Positions 1-6,866 of a stretch of DNA of 7,926 nt are shown here, piece by piece. The stretch is from Armatimonadota bacterium. GTDB taxonomy: Bacteria; Armatimonadota; SYMT01. The notes under the pieces were generated by a model. The model worked only from the letters and a program-made list of their open reading frames with translations. It was not told where the DNA came from and did no database searches. Both the position numbers and the translations under genes were made by a program. Numbering within the stretch: position 1 is the first letter of the stretch; the number at the start of each line of letters is the position of its first letter. The DNA lies in contig JAJFMS010000118.1 in assembly GCA_020696885.1 (NCBI GenBank), positions 1-7,926 on the forward strand. The letters are read 5' to 3'.

Positions 1-2078
1 GTCCCTTCGCCGGGGCCGGTGTGGACCGTCACAAAGCCGCCGCTCTGCTGCGTGATCCCGTAGACCGTGGCCAGGCCCAGCCCGGTGCCCTGCCCCACTT
101 CCTTAGTAGTGAAGAACGGCTCAAAGATGTGCGGCAGGATCTCGGCGGGAATTCCGGTGCCGGTGTCCGAAACCTCCAGCACCACGTACCGCCCGGCCGG
201 CACCTCGCCGGCGTCGAAGGGCTCGACCTCCAGGTTGTGGAGGCGGATCGTCAGCTTGCCTCCGTCCGGCATCGCATCGCGCGCGTTGACTGCGAGGTTC
301 ACCAGCGCCTGTTCGATCTGCCCGGCGTCCGCGCGCACCGTCCCCAGGTCCGGAGCAGGGATCGTGACGAGCTCGATATTCTCGCTGATCAACCGCCGGA
401 GCATCTTGTGCGTGCCGGCGACCAGGTCGGTGAGGTTGAGCACGCGCGGGGAGACGATCTGGCGCCGGCTGAAGGCGAGTAGCTGCCGCGTGAGATCCGC
501 GGCGCGCTCCCCGGCTTTGAGGATCTCGGTCACGAAGGGACGCGTGGGCTCCTCGGGCGGGAGCCGCATGAGTAGCAGCTCGCTGTAGCCGTTGATCACC
601 GCGAGCATGTTGTTGAAGTCGTGCGCCACCCCTCCCGCGAGGCGGCCGACCGCCTCCATCTTCTGGGCCTGCCCGAGCTGCTCCTCGAGGCGCCGGCGCT
701 CCGTGACGTCGGTACAGACTCCCACCGCCCGCCACCGTCCCGGTCCCAGCACGCGCACGTCTACATCCTCGCGCAGCCAACGGAGGGCTCCCATGCGGTC
801 CAGGTGCCGGAACTCCTGGCTATAGCCCTTCCCCGCGCGGACCTGCACCCCTCCATAACGGGCCGCGGCGATCCGGTCCTCCTCCAGGCGGCTGGCGAAG
901 AACGCGTCTTCATAGGTCTCACCGTCCGGCACCTCGAGCGGCAGGAACGCTTGCGGCCGCTGCTCCGGCGGGATGCGGAACGTCCAGCCGAGTTCGCCGC
1001 TATCGGCCAGGCTGAGGTCCGCGTGCCACAGCAGGCAGCGCGCGCCCGAGGTGATGGAGCGGAGATCGTCGTGTGCCCGCTTCTGGTCGGTGACGTCGAG
1101 GAACACCAAGACGGCGCCGGTCGGCTGCCCGTCCTCGCCCGCGGGGAGCGGCGCGGCGCGGTACACACTCCAGTTGATCGTGCCATCCGGGCGGCGAGCC
1201 CCAATCGTTACCGGCCCGCGCGGCTCTCCGGTGGCGAGGCACTGGATCACTGGATAATCGGCCACCGGGAACGGGGTCCCGTCTTCCCGCACAGTCAAAT
1301 CGTCATAATCCTCAAGGTGCAGGCTGCCCAGGCGGTCTTCGCTCAACCCGAATGCGGCGCGTGCGCGGTCGTTCGCGCGTAGGATACTGCCATCCGGCGA
1401 GATCAGCGAGATGCCGCAGGGGGAGTTCTCCACGATCAGCTCGTTGAGCTGCTCGCTGGCGCCCAGATCCGCCTTTGCCTGGCGCAGGGCCTCCAGGTGC
1501 CGCTTCAGGCGCTCGGTCTGGCGCTCCACCTGCCGGTAGAGCCGATCATTCTCCACCGCGAGGGCGATATGACTCGCCACGATCCGGAGTAGTTCCAGAT
1601 CCTCTGCAGAAAACTCGCGGGCGTCGCGGTCGGTGTAGATCCCCAGGATCCCCACGACCTGCCCTTCGACCAGCAGCGGAACGCCGGCGTAGGAGACGAA
1701 CTCGTAGACCGGCGGCACGACGCCGATGAACGGCCGGGTGACGGGATGCGTCCGGATGTCGCGGATGGTAATCGGGCGCTGGGTGGAGAGGATCTCACAG
1801 GAGATGCCCCAAGCCACCGGAATCCGCGCCAGGAGCTGCGCTTCCGGGACGCCGGCGCTGGCGAGCAGCTTCAGGCTGTCACCGTCCAACAGCCGGACGA
1901 TGGTGGCGTCCACAGCGAACGCCTGCCGGATCTGTTCGGAAAGGCGCCGGACCTGCTCGGACAGCGGGGCGGCCCCCACGACGGCTCCGGTAATCTCCGC
2001 GATGATCCGCAGCCGTGACGCATCCCAGCCGACGGAAGCGCTACCGGATTCCGGTGCCCAGGCGCTCGCGTCGGACAT
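1..2078 (-). CDS. Multi-sensor histidine kinase (GAF-PAS-PAS-HisKA-HATPase), 3' end beyond window
   Basis: This is a sensor kinase that should autophosphorylate on His and pass the phosphate to a response regulator. One uninterrupted frame of 692 codons runs off the left edge. Domains in order: GAF-like about residues 22-175; a charged coiled-coil linker about 175-212; a first PAS/PAC about 210-335 (ending FLDVTDQKR); a second PAS/PAC about 343-462 (ending CTDVTERRR); HisKA with the H-box GGVAHDFNN, phosphoacceptor His486; and HATPase with N-box [11 protein letters not shown] (Asn598), G1 DTGTGIP (638-644), F-box FEPFFTTK (652-659) and G2 GQGTGLGLA (662-670). No transmembrane segment is visible, so it is probably cytosolic. 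The ATG at 2078 is chosen because AAAGGTGATC lies just upstream and matches the anti-SD; the frame stays open further upstream to a possible GTG. The H-box and HATPase style is typical of kinases that often carry a C-terminal receiver domain, which would lie outside the window. It is divergent from mscL. The ligand cannot be told from sequence. Confidence 0.95.
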   Translation of the reverse strand, partial: MSDASAWAPESGSASVGWDASRLRIIAEITGAVVGAAPLSEQVRRLSEQIRQAFAVDATIVRLLDGDSLKLLASAGVPEAQLLARIPVAWGISCEILSTQRPITIRDIRTHPVTRPFIGVVPPVYEFVSYAGVPLLVEGQVVGILGIYTDRDAREFSAEDLELLRIVASHIALAVENDRLYRQVERQTERLKRHLEALRQAKADLGASEQLNELIVENSPCGISLISPDGSILRANDRARAAFGLSEDRLGSLHLEDYDDLTVREDGTPFPVADYPVIQCLATGEPRGPVTIGARRPDGTINWSVYRAAPLPAGEDGQPTGAVLVFLDVTDQKRAHDDLRSITSGARCLLWHADLSLADSGELGWTFRIPPEQRPQAFLPLEVPDGETYEDAFFASRLEEDRIAAARYGGVQVRAGKGYSQEFRHLDRMGALRWLREDVDVRVLGPGRWRAVGVCTDVTERRRLEEQLGQAQKMEAVGRLAGGVAHDFNNMLAVINGYSELLLMRLPPEEPTRPFVTEILKAGERAADLTRQLLAFSRRQIVSPRVLNLTDLVAGTHKMLRRLISENIELVTIPAPDLGTVRADAGQIEQALVNLAVNARDAMPDGGKLTIRLHNLEVEPFDAGEVPAGRYVVLEVSDTGTGIPAEILPHIFEPFFTTKEVGQGTGLGLATVYGITQQSGGFVTVHTGPGEG

Positions 2079-2160
2079 CGGATCACCTTTCGAGAAGAAC
2101 GGTCGGGAAGCGGCCCACGCCGGACACAAACAGGGAGCTGTTTCCGGTACGTTGGACACT

Positions 2161-2188
2161 CAGCCGCGTTCTGCCTTCCGAACGGCTG
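2161..2188. promoter_or_regulatory. Inverted repeat between divergent kinase and mscL genes
   Basis: CAGCC-GC-GTTC, an eight-base loop, then GAAC-GGCTG gives nine pairs with a two-base bulge. It sits in the 186-base divergent gap and could be an operator for either gene or a hairpin in an untranslated leader. No convincing -35/-10 pair was found for either gene here, so its role is inferred from position only. Confidence 0.3.
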
Positions 2189-2252
2189 GTTTCCCGCGCA
2201 CAACTGCGGTGTGGAGTGTGTATTCGCCGGCTTGACGCTGTATACCGGTTGC

Positions 2253-2258
2253 GGAGGA
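2253..2258 (+). promoter_or_regulatory. Shine-Dalgarno site of mscL
   Basis: GGAGGA lies six bases before the ATG at 2265. It decides that start over the in-frame GTG at 2211, whose 18 extra residues do not match the MscL N-terminus. Confidence 0.85.
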
Positions 2259-2264
2259 ACCCCT

Positions 2265-2735
2265 ATGTCGAGCCTGTGGAAAGAGTTTAAAGAGTTCGCG
2301 ATGCGCGGCAACGTGCTCGATCTGGCGGTCGGCGTGATCATCGGTGCCGCCTTCGGGAAGATCGTAAACTCGCTGGTCGAGGATATGATCATGCCTCCGA
2401 TTGGAGCGCTGCTCAAAGGGATCGACTTCTCCAAGCTGTACCTGAACCTCTCCCCCACTGCCTACGAGTCGCTGGATGCTGCGCGCAAAGCAAGCGCGCC
2501 GGTTGTTGCCTATGGCAACTTCCTCAACAACGTGCTCCAGTTTCTGATCGTGGCGATGGCGGTCTTCCTGCTGGTGCACGCCATCAAGCGGCTCCAGGCC
2601 GCACCGGCGGCGCAGGCGGAGGAAACCACCACCAAGACGTGCCCCTACTGCATCTCGTCCATCGCGCTGGAGGCCACGCGGTGCCCGAGCTGCACGTCTC
2701 AGCTTGGCGTGGAGCCGGCGCAGCTCCCCACGTAG
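2265..2735 (+). CDS. mscL: Large-conductance mechanosensitive channel MscL with C-terminal zinc-ribbon-like tail
   Basis: MscL forms a homopentameric inner-membrane pore that opens under membrane tension to release solutes during hypo-osmotic shock. The 156-residue product starts MSSLWKEFKEFAMRGNVLDL, the conserved amphipathic N-terminal helix. TM1 is about residues 17-43 (AVGVIIGAAFGKIVNSLVED, then MIMPPIG), the periplasmic loop about 44-78 and TM2 about 79-107. E. coli MscL is 136 residues and ends in a short helical bundle. Here the tail after about residue 120 instead carries CPYC (Cys126, Cys129) and CPSC (Cys140, Cys143) ten residues apart, the pattern of a Cys4 zinc ribbon. It would face the cytoplasm. 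The gene stands alone, divergent from the kinase. The MscL call is certain; metal binding by the tail is inferred from the cysteine spacing. Confidence 0.97.
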   Translation: MSSLWKEFKEFAMRGNVLDLAVGVIIGAAFGKIVNSLVEDMIMPPIGALLKGIDFSKLYLNLSPTAYESLDAARKASAPVVAYGNFLNNVLQFLIVAMAVFLLVHAIKRLQAAPAAQAEETTTKTCPYCISSIALEATRCPSCTSQLGVEPAQLPT

Positions 2736-2810
2736 GTCCGGGAGGTCGTCAACCGGGTCCCGGCTAACCGCACGGGTCCAGGTGAGCAGCACGCTGATCG
2801 AGAACACACC

Positions 2811-3062
2811 ATGGCGCTCTTGCTGGCGCAGCCCGCGATCTTCACCCTCTCGAGGGTGCTCGCACGACGACAACAGGAGCGGCAGCACCGCGCCGACCTC
2901 CGCGTTGCGGACGCGCTGGACGACCCGCGCCGTTACGTCGAGACACTGCGCGCACTGGAGGAGGTGCAGATCGCCACCTCCGGGGTGTCTCCCAGCGCTG
3001 GCCGCAGCTTGCCGATCATGCAGCGCCGCCTCCGGTTGGAGCGGAAGCTCGGCCTGGAGTGA
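2811..3062 (+). CDS. Small hypothetical protein, possible remnant of an M48-type metallopeptidase C-terminus
   Basis: This 83-codon ORF is downstream of mscL in the same direction and frame, starting 75 bases after the mscL stop. Residues 19-52 (ARRQQERQHRAD, then DDPRRYVETLRALEEV) weakly resemble the segment of M48/M56 peptidases that follows the HEXXH helix (pattern RRxxExxAD, then DPxxxxxxLxxL). The end, LPIMQRRLRLERKLGLE, resembles their final HPxxxxRIxxL segment. If this alignment is right, the position of the third zinc ligand (usually Glu) is Gln, and the HEXXH part and membrane helices are missing. It would then be a fragment or a non-peptidase. No strong Shine-Dalgarno precedes the ATG. 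The frame upstream is open back to the mscL stop, so a longer non-ATG form is possible. It converges on the GNAT gene with a nine-base gap. It may not be expressed. Confidence 0.4.
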   Translation: MALLLAQPAIFTLSRVLARRQQERQHRADLRVADALDDPRRYVETLRALEEVQIATSGVSPSAGRSLPIMQRRLRLERKLGLE

Positions 3063-3071
3063 GCGGCGGAG

Positions 3072-3515
3072 CTACTCCTCGGCGACCTCGAACCGCTCCC
3101 AGACGCGCGCTTCCTTACCCATGACCTTCTCCATGGGAGACAGTCCGCAGGTCCGATAGAACGGAACGGCCCGGGAGTTCGCGATCAGCAGCACCGTGAT
3201 CTCGTCCGCGCCGCCGGCGAATTCGTGCGCCAGCTCCAGCAGCCGGCGGCCGATGCCCCGGCGCTGGTAGCTGGTGTCCACCCCCAGGTCCGTTACCTGC
3301 AGGTAGTAAGCGAGGTCGGACAGCCCCATACACACCCCCACCAGCCGCCCGCCGTCCCGCGCCGTGACCACTACGTTCGCGGTAGCCAGCAGCCTGGAGA
3401 TCCGCTCGCGGAAGCGGGCCTTCGGGTACTGCCGGCCCAGGTCCGTGCACCGCAGGAACCCTATGTACTCATCGAACTGGAGCCGCTCGTCCGTGTGAAA
3501 GGTAATGCCGTCCAA
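3072..3515 (-). CDS. GNAT-family N-acetyltransferase
   Basis: The predicted role is transfer of an acetyl group from acetyl-CoA to an amine; the substrate is unknown. The 147-residue length fits a single GNAT domain. Motif A is visible as LGVDTSYQRRGIGRRLLELA (residues 77-96), where QRRGIG is the pyrophosphate-binding loop. Strand 5 and the following helix are TVLLIANSRAVPFYRTCGLS (107-126), with the usual Asn and Tyr (N113, Y120). Strand 4, YLQVTDLGV, precedes motif A as expected. The start is TTG: an in-frame TGA lies only nine bases upstream, no ATG occurs until about residue 63, and AGGAG lies five bases before the TTG. It is convergent with the small ORF to its left and divergent from uvrB. 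Confidence 0.92.
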   Translation of the reverse strand: MDGITFHTDERLQFDEYIGFLRCTDLGRQYPKARFRERISRLLATANVVVTARDGGRLVGVCMGLSDLAYYLQVTDLGVDTSYQRRGIGRRLLELAHEFAGGADEITVLLIANSRAVPFYRTCGLSPMEKVMGKEARVWERFEVAEE

Positions 3516-3520
3516 GTCGT

Positions 3521-3525
3521 CTCCT
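3521..3525 (-). promoter_or_regulatory. Shine-Dalgarno site supporting a TTG start
   Basis: AGGAG on the minus strand lies five bases before the TTG at 3515-3513. With the in-frame TGA just upstream, it fixes the acetyltransferase start. Confidence 0.75.
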
Positions 3526-3531
3526 CACTAC

Positions 3532-3569
3532 GGAGCAGGAGTAATGGAGTAGTGGAGTCCGGGAGTATT
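3532..3569. repeat. Degenerate octamer tandem repeat, consensus GGAGTANT
   Basis: Successive units are GGAGCA (truncated), GGAGTAAT, GGAGTAGT, GGAGTCCG and GGAGTATT. Read on the minus strand this is a CTCC-rich leader directly upstream of the acetyltransferase ribosome-binding site. The function is unknown. Confidence 0.6.
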
Positions 3570-3697
3570 GGGCACCGTTCGCCAAGCGCTTCGGCGACAC
3601 GGGCTTCATCGGGTTACCTGTCGATGCTTGCCTCTATCGGGCTCACCGTTACCAGCGATGCCGAGAGTTTGATGACCCTCCGGAGCCTTTCCTCGCT

Positions 3698-3726
3698 TTG
3701 ACACGACACGGGTAGGAGCGTACAAT
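3698..3726 (+). promoter_or_regulatory. Strong sigma-70-type promoter
   Basis: TTGACA (3698-3703) and TACAAT (3721-3726) are separated by exactly 17 bases, matching 6/6 and 5/6 of the consensus. Transcription would start near 3733. The next gene on this strand is uvrB, whose ATG is about 220 bases further on, so it would have a long leader. A separate small RNA is the alternative. Confidence 0.7.
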
Positions 3727-3917
3727 CGAACGGGTTATCAAACAGTCTCGGCAGGCGCGCTCGACGACTCTCGAGCTGCGAATGAGACTCACCTTCTCCG
3801 GAGCTGAGTGAGGGTGGAACCAGGCTGACACCCCAATGGTCGCCGGGCAGAAGCTTGGCGCTACGCCTCACGCATGCACTGGTCATCCAATCGCTCCCAA
3901 CGTCGCCCGAAACGTTT

Positions 3918-3952
3918 CCCAACACCCACTACCCAACGCCTAAAACCCTCCC
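3918..3952 (+). repeat. Heptamer CCCAACN-type repeat abutting the uvrB start
   Basis: CCCAACA, CCCACTA and CCCAACG follow one another exactly. The weaker units CCTAAAA and CCCTCCC continue the seven-base phase up to the base before the ATG. The tract is purine-poor, so uvrB has no Shine-Dalgarno site at the expected distance. Confidence 0.5.
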
Positions 3953-3953
3953 C

Positions 3954-6029
3954 ATGTTCAAGCTTACCGATAAATTCACGCCCAAGGGCGATCAGGGCAA
4001 GGCGATCAAGGAGCTGGCTGCCGGCCTGGTGGCGGGTGAGCGCTTCCAGACGCTCCTCGGCGTCACCGGTTCCGGCAAGACGTACACGATGGCCAGCATC
4101 ATCCAGGAGGTCCAGCGGCCGGCGCTGGTGATGGCCCACAACAAGACCCTGGCGGCGCAGCTCTGTGCGGAGTTCCGGGAGTTCTTTCCGGAGAACGCGG
4201 TCGAGTACTTTGTCTCCTACTACGACTACTACCAGCCCGAAGCCTATATCCCGCAGTCGGACACCTACATCGAGAAAGACTCCGCGATCAACGACGAGAT
4301 CGACCGGCTCCGGCACGCGGCCACGCAATCGCTGCTGGAGCGTCGGGACGTGGTGATCGTGGCCTCGGTGTCGTGCATCTACGGCCTGGGCTCGCCGGAC
4401 GAATACCAGCAGCAGACCCTGCCGCTGGTGGTGGGGCAGGAGTACCAGCGCCGGGAACTGCTGCGGCAACTCGTGGACATGCAGTTCTCGCGGAACGACA
4501 CGGCGCCGGTCCGCGGCACCTTCCGGGTGAAGGGCGACATCCTGGAAATCTGCCCCGCCGACGAGGAAGTGATCCTCCGCATTGACTTCTTCGGCGACGA
4601 GATCGAGAAGATCGACGCGCTCGAACCGGTGACGGGAGAGATTATCCGCCGCCTGGACCGCTACGTGGTGTTCCCCGCCAGCCACTTCGTTACCAGCGAA
4701 GACCGGCTGGAGACGGCGATGAAGAGCATCGAGGCGGAGCTCGAGGAGCGGCTGGAGTACTTCCGCAACCGCGGCCAGCTCGTGGAGGCGCAGCGGCTGG
4801 AGCAGCGCACCCTGTACGACCTCGAGATGATGCGCGAGGTGGGATACTGCAACGGCATCGAGAACTACAGCCGCCACATGGACGGCCGCGCCCCCGGCTC
4901 GCCGCCGAGCACGCTGCTGGACTACTTCCCGAAAGACTTTGTCCTGTTCATGGACGAGAGCCACCAGACCATCCCACAGGTGCACGGTATGTACGGCGGG
5001 GACATGTCCCGGAAGAACACGCTCGTCGACTTCGGCTTCCGCCTTCCGAGCGCCAAGGACAACCGCCCGCTGAAATGGGAGGAGTTCGAGCAGAAGATCA
5101 AGCAGGCGATCCTCGTCTCGGCCACGCCCGGGCCGTTCGAGAAAGAGGTGAGCACCAAGACGGTGGAGCAGATCATCCGGCCCACCGGGCTGGTCGACCC
5201 GGAGGTGGAGGTGCGCCCCACCCGCGGCCAGATCGACAACCTCATCAGCGAGATCCGCGCCACGATCGAGAAGAAGGAGCGGGTGCTGGTGACCACGCTC
5301 ACCAAGAAGATGGCGGAAGACCTCTCCGAGTACCTCGCCAACATCAACATCAAGGTGAGCTACCTCCACAGCGACGTGAAGACGCTGGACCGCCTGGAGA
5401 TTCTCCGCGACCTCCGCCTCGGCGTCTATGACGTGGTGGTGGGGATTAACCTGCTCCGGGAAGGGTTGGACCTGCCGGAGGTCTCCCTGGTGGCGATCCT
5501 GGACGCGGACAAAGAAGGCTTCCTGCGCTCCGAGACGTCCTTGATCCAGACGATCGGCCGCGCCGCCCGCCACGTGGCAGGGAAGGTGCTGATGTACGCG
5601 GATAACCAGACCCCCTCGATGGAGCGCGCCATCGCCGAGACGAAGCGCCGCCGTGAGATCCAGCGTCTCCACAACGTGGCCGAGGGTATCACGCCGGAGT
5701 CGATCCACAAGGCGATCCGGGACGTAATCCAGGCGGACCGGGTGATGGACGGCAAGACCGCCTACAACACCTCGCCGGACGCCATCGATGAGACGCGGCC
5801 CGCGGAGGACCTGCTCGCCACGATCCAGGAGCTGGAAGTGGAGATGAAGAAGGCGGCGAAGTCCCTGGAGTTCGAACAGGCTGCCCACCTGCGGGACGAG
5901 ATCAACCGCCTGAAGCGGATGATGCCGGACGCCGAGTTCGCCGAGTCCGTGGCCCCAAGCATGCCGACCTACATGGCGAAACGCTCCGCTCGCGCCGGAG
6001 GAGGCGGAGGCGGGAAGAAGAAGCGGTAG
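3954..6029 (+). CDS. uvrB: Excinuclease ABC subunit B (UvrB)
   Basis: UvrB is the damage-verifying helicase-like subunit of nucleotide excision repair. It is loaded by UvrA and then recruits UvrC for incision. The 691-residue protein is full length (E. coli 673). Landmarks: Walker A GVTGSGKT (36-43); the damage-gripping beta-hairpin region [20 protein letters not shown] (89-108); DEAD-like motif II DESH (334-337); [11 protein letters not shown] (447-457); [20 protein letters not shown] (497-516); motif [11 protein letters not shown] (532-540); and a C-terminal UVR motif (about 624-656, [19 protein letters not shown]) that contacts UvrC. The start [14 protein letters not shown] matches the family N-terminus. 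An in-frame TTG at 3855 would add 33 unconserved residues and is not used here. The last residues form a [10 protein letters not shown] tail. The gene is single and convergent with the minus-strand genes to its right. No SOS box was recognised. Confidence 0.99.
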   Translation: MFKLTDKFTPKGDQGKAIKELAAGLVAGERFQTLLGVTGSGKTYTMASIIQEVQRPALVMAHNKTLAAQLCAEFREFFPENAVEYFVSYYDYYQPEAYIPQSDTYIEKDSAINDEIDRLRHAATQSLLERRDVVIVASVSCIYGLGSPDEYQQQTLPLVVGQEYQRRELLRQLVDMQFSRNDTAPVRGTFRVKGDILEICPADEEVILRIDFFGDEIEKIDALEPVTGEIIRRLDRYVVFPASHFVTSEDRLETAMKSIEAELEERLEYFRNRGQLVEAQRLEQRTLYDLEMMREVGYCNGIENYSRHMDGRAPGSPPSTLLDYFPKDFVLFMDESHQTIPQVHGMYGGDMSRKNTLVDFGFRLPSAKDNRPLKWEEFEQKIKQAILVSATPGPFEKEVSTKTVEQIIRPTGLVDPEVEVRPTRGQIDNLISEIRATIEKKERVLVTTLTKKMAEDLSEYLANINIKVSYLHSDVKTLDRLEILRDLRLGVYDVVVGINLLREGLDLPEVSLVAILDADKEGFLRSETSLIQTIGRAARHVAGKVLMYADNQTPSMERAIAETKRRREIQRLHNVAEGITPESIHKAIRDVIQADRVMDGKTAYNTSPDAIDETRPAEDLLATIQELEVEMKKAAKSLEFEQAAHLRDEINRLKRMMPDAEFAESVAPSMPTYMAKRSARAGGGGGGKKKR

Positions 6030-6087
6030 GATTGGCGATGTGATGGGACTACCGACGCCGATCGGTTATCAGCCTATTGTCAGGAGC

Positions 6088-6110
6088 GTACGGCGTGACG
6101 CCACGCGTAC
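6088..6110. other. Hairpin in the convergent gap downstream of uvrB
   Basis: GTAC-G-GCGT, a six-base loop, ACGC-GTAC gives eight pairs with a one-base bulge. It lies about 60 bases after the uvrB stop and may help end transcripts or protect 3' ends. No T-tract follows, so it is not a classical intrinsic terminator. Confidence 0.35.
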
Positions 6111-6119
6111 TACCGGCGT

Positions 6120-6138
6120 GTTTCGTGCGGGACGAAAC
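6120..6138. terminator. Candidate bidirectional hairpin between convergent genes
   Basis: GTTTCGT, loop GCGGG, ACGAAAC is a perfect seven-pair stem between the uvrB stop (6029) and the stop of the minus-strand gene (6169). The position fits a shared transcription end. The lack of a T-tract on either strand keeps the confidence low. Confidence 0.35.
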
Positions 6139-6168
6139 GGGGGTCCCGGTCGTGCCGTCGCACGTATG

Positions 6169-6588
6169 TTAAGCGCTCTCCGACAGTGGCTCACCGGCTG
6201 GGAGCGGGAGGCTGTCCGCCAAAGGCTCGCCCGCAGTCGCCGGCACCGGGAGGTTGCCAACTGCCGTGGCGCCGATCCCTGGGGCGCCCGCGCCTTCTAC
6301 ATATACGAGTTCGTCTCCGATGGTGAGCTCAACTTTCGAGAACGTCATCCATGGATGAACGGTGATTTCCAGGCTGGCCAGGAGCGAACCCACCTCGAAC
6401 TCGAACCGAGGCGCGAACCAGATCAAACTTCTGAGCTTGAATGCTGACTTGCCCTGCGGTCCGATCACGGTTACCGCCTCATGCCCTTTGCCCCTCCCGT
6501 GGTACTCCACGTGGAAGGAGCCATCATCCGTATGGATCGCCCAGCCACGATAAAGCCAACCCCGCTTGACCAGCCGGCAAGTCCCCAT
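6169..6588 (-). CDS. Hypothetical protein, unrecognised beta-rich domain
   Basis: This is a 139-codon frame that I do not recognise. The core, about residues 1-100, has the composition of a globular beta-rich fold: a Trp/Tyr-rich start (KRGWLYRGWAIHTDDGSFHV), a Gly/Arg stretch (EYHGRGKGHEA), then WFAPRFEFEVG, ITVHPWMTF and VELTIGDELVYVEG. The last about 40 residues are low-complexity (Pro, Ala, Gly, Leu; PLADSLPLPAGEPLSES) and are probably unstructured. No signal peptide or membrane helix is seen. The ATG at 6588 has GGAG four bases upstream. The same frame is open upstream to a TTG at 6681 that has no clear ribosome site, and the codons between encode the second half of an antitoxin-like domain. 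The protein may therefore really be the C-terminal part of a 198-residue fusion interrupted by a frameshift. It converges on uvrB. Confidence 0.6.
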   Translation of the reverse strand: MGTCRLVKRGWLYRGWAIHTDDGSFHVEYHGRGKGHEAVTVIGPQGKSAFKLRSLIWFAPRFEFEVGSLLASLEITVHPWMTFSKVELTIGDELVYVEGAGAPGIGATAVGNLPVPATAGEPLADSLPLPAGEPLSESA

Positions 6589-6764
6589 GTTGCTCCACTC
6601 CGGATCCGCGAGCGCGGCAGCGTGCCGCAACTTTACTTCCGCCAGATGCCACTCGGGGATCGGGGGGCGGTTTCGGACCAACTGTCCCAGTTCCGGCCGA
6701 TCAGCTCCAATCGTTCCTCAAGGGTCGGTCTGTCGAATTCCGCCCGGTTAGCTGCCAAGCTCAT
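6589..6764 (-). pseudogene. Antitoxin-like module (PF09720 type) broken by a -1 frameshift
   Basis: The ATG at 6764 is preceded by AGGAG at an eight-base spacing. The frame reads MSLAANRAEFDRPTLEERLE, then LIGRNWDSWSETAP, before running into RSPSGIWRK and a stop at 6633. The neighbouring frame continues PIPEWHLAEVKLRHAAALAD, then PEW. Joined at the six-C run (plus strand 6662-6667), the two give the layout of putative addiction-module components of the PF09720/TIGR02574 family: LxLEERxxLxxxxWDS, then PxPEWHxAExxxRxxAxxxDP. Adding one C restores the join exactly. These proteins are antitoxins normally followed by a RelE/ParE toxin; no such toxin is found here. After restoration the frame runs on without a stop into the protein at 6588-6169. 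It may be a decayed antitoxin, a sequencing error in the homopolymer, or programmed or phase-variable slippage. Confidence 0.6.
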
Positions 6765-6807
6765 CTCGGTCGCTCCTGGTCGCGGCGCGCACCCGCAAAG
6801 AGGATAA

Positions 6808-6819
6808 CACGATTGCGTG
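6808..6819. promoter_or_regulatory. Short inverted repeat upstream of the antitoxin-like gene
   Basis: CACG-ATTG-CGTG is a four-pair dyad about 44 bases before the ATG at 6764. Antitoxins of this kind often repress their own operon, so it could be an operator. It is short enough to be chance. Confidence 0.2.
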
Positions 6820-6835
6820 ATCTGGCCGGTCATCG

Positions 6836-6850
6836 CAGCTTAACGAGCTG
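6836..6850 (-). terminator. Candidate hairpin after the esterase gene
   Basis: CAGCT, loop TAACG, AGCTG is a five-pair stem 17 bases past the esterase stop. There is no T-tract, so termination is only a guess from position. Confidence 0.25.
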
Positions 6851-6866
6851 GGTCGCCCGTACGAGC

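Larger units (their letters stand above)
3526..3953. other. 428-base gap between divergent acetyltransferase and uvrB
   Basis: There is no credible coding region here. A 103-codon minus-strand frame in 3614-3925 has no family resemblance and no ribosome-binding site I could find. The gap holds the octamer repeat near 3532-3569, a strong plus-strand promoter at 3698-3726, short complementary segments in the predicted transcript (CTCAC/GTGAG near 3787-3811, GGGTG/CACCC near 3812-3833) and a CCCAAC-type heptamer repeat next to the uvrB start. I see no LexA-type palindrome in it. Confidence 0.6.

Noticed and set aside
21..1382. Several plus-strand frames opposite the kinase
   Set aside because: The continuous kinase frame on the minus strand explains the region base by base; the plus frames are Arg/Pro/Ser-rich shadows.
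2211..2264. GTG start giving MscL 18 extra residues
   Set aside because: The ATG at 2265 has GGAGGA at ideal spacing and begins the conserved MscL N-terminus.
2753..2763. CCGGGTCCCGG palindrome after mscL
   Set aside because: It is short and pure GC, easily expected by chance, and has no T-tract, so it was not called a terminator.
2160..2888. 242-codon minus-strand frame across mscL
   Set aside because: It is antisense to the certain mscL gene and carries no recognisable motif.
3811..3821. AGGGTGGAACC, similar to the T-box antiterminator sequence
   Set aside because: There is no specifier stem, no terminator with T-tract and no amino-acid-related gene downstream; it is judged a chance match.
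3614..3925. 103-codon minus-strand frame in the uvrB upstream gap
   Set aside because: It overlaps the strong promoter and leader, has no family resemblance and no ribosome site that I could find.
3855..3953. TTG start giving UvrB 33 extra residues
   Set aside because: The extension is encoded by the microrepeat and leader DNA and does not match the UvrB N-terminus, which begins at MFKLTDKF.
3861..5888. 675-codon minus-strand open frame across uvrB
   Set aside because: It lies fully antisense to the certain uvrB gene. Long antisense frames are expected from GC-rich codon bias, and it is rich in Leu/Arg/His/Val runs with no domain.
6040..6447. 135-codon plus-strand frame after uvrB
   Set aside because: It is Arg-rich and opposite the minus-strand protein, which has better codon usage, a ribosome site and domain-like sequence.
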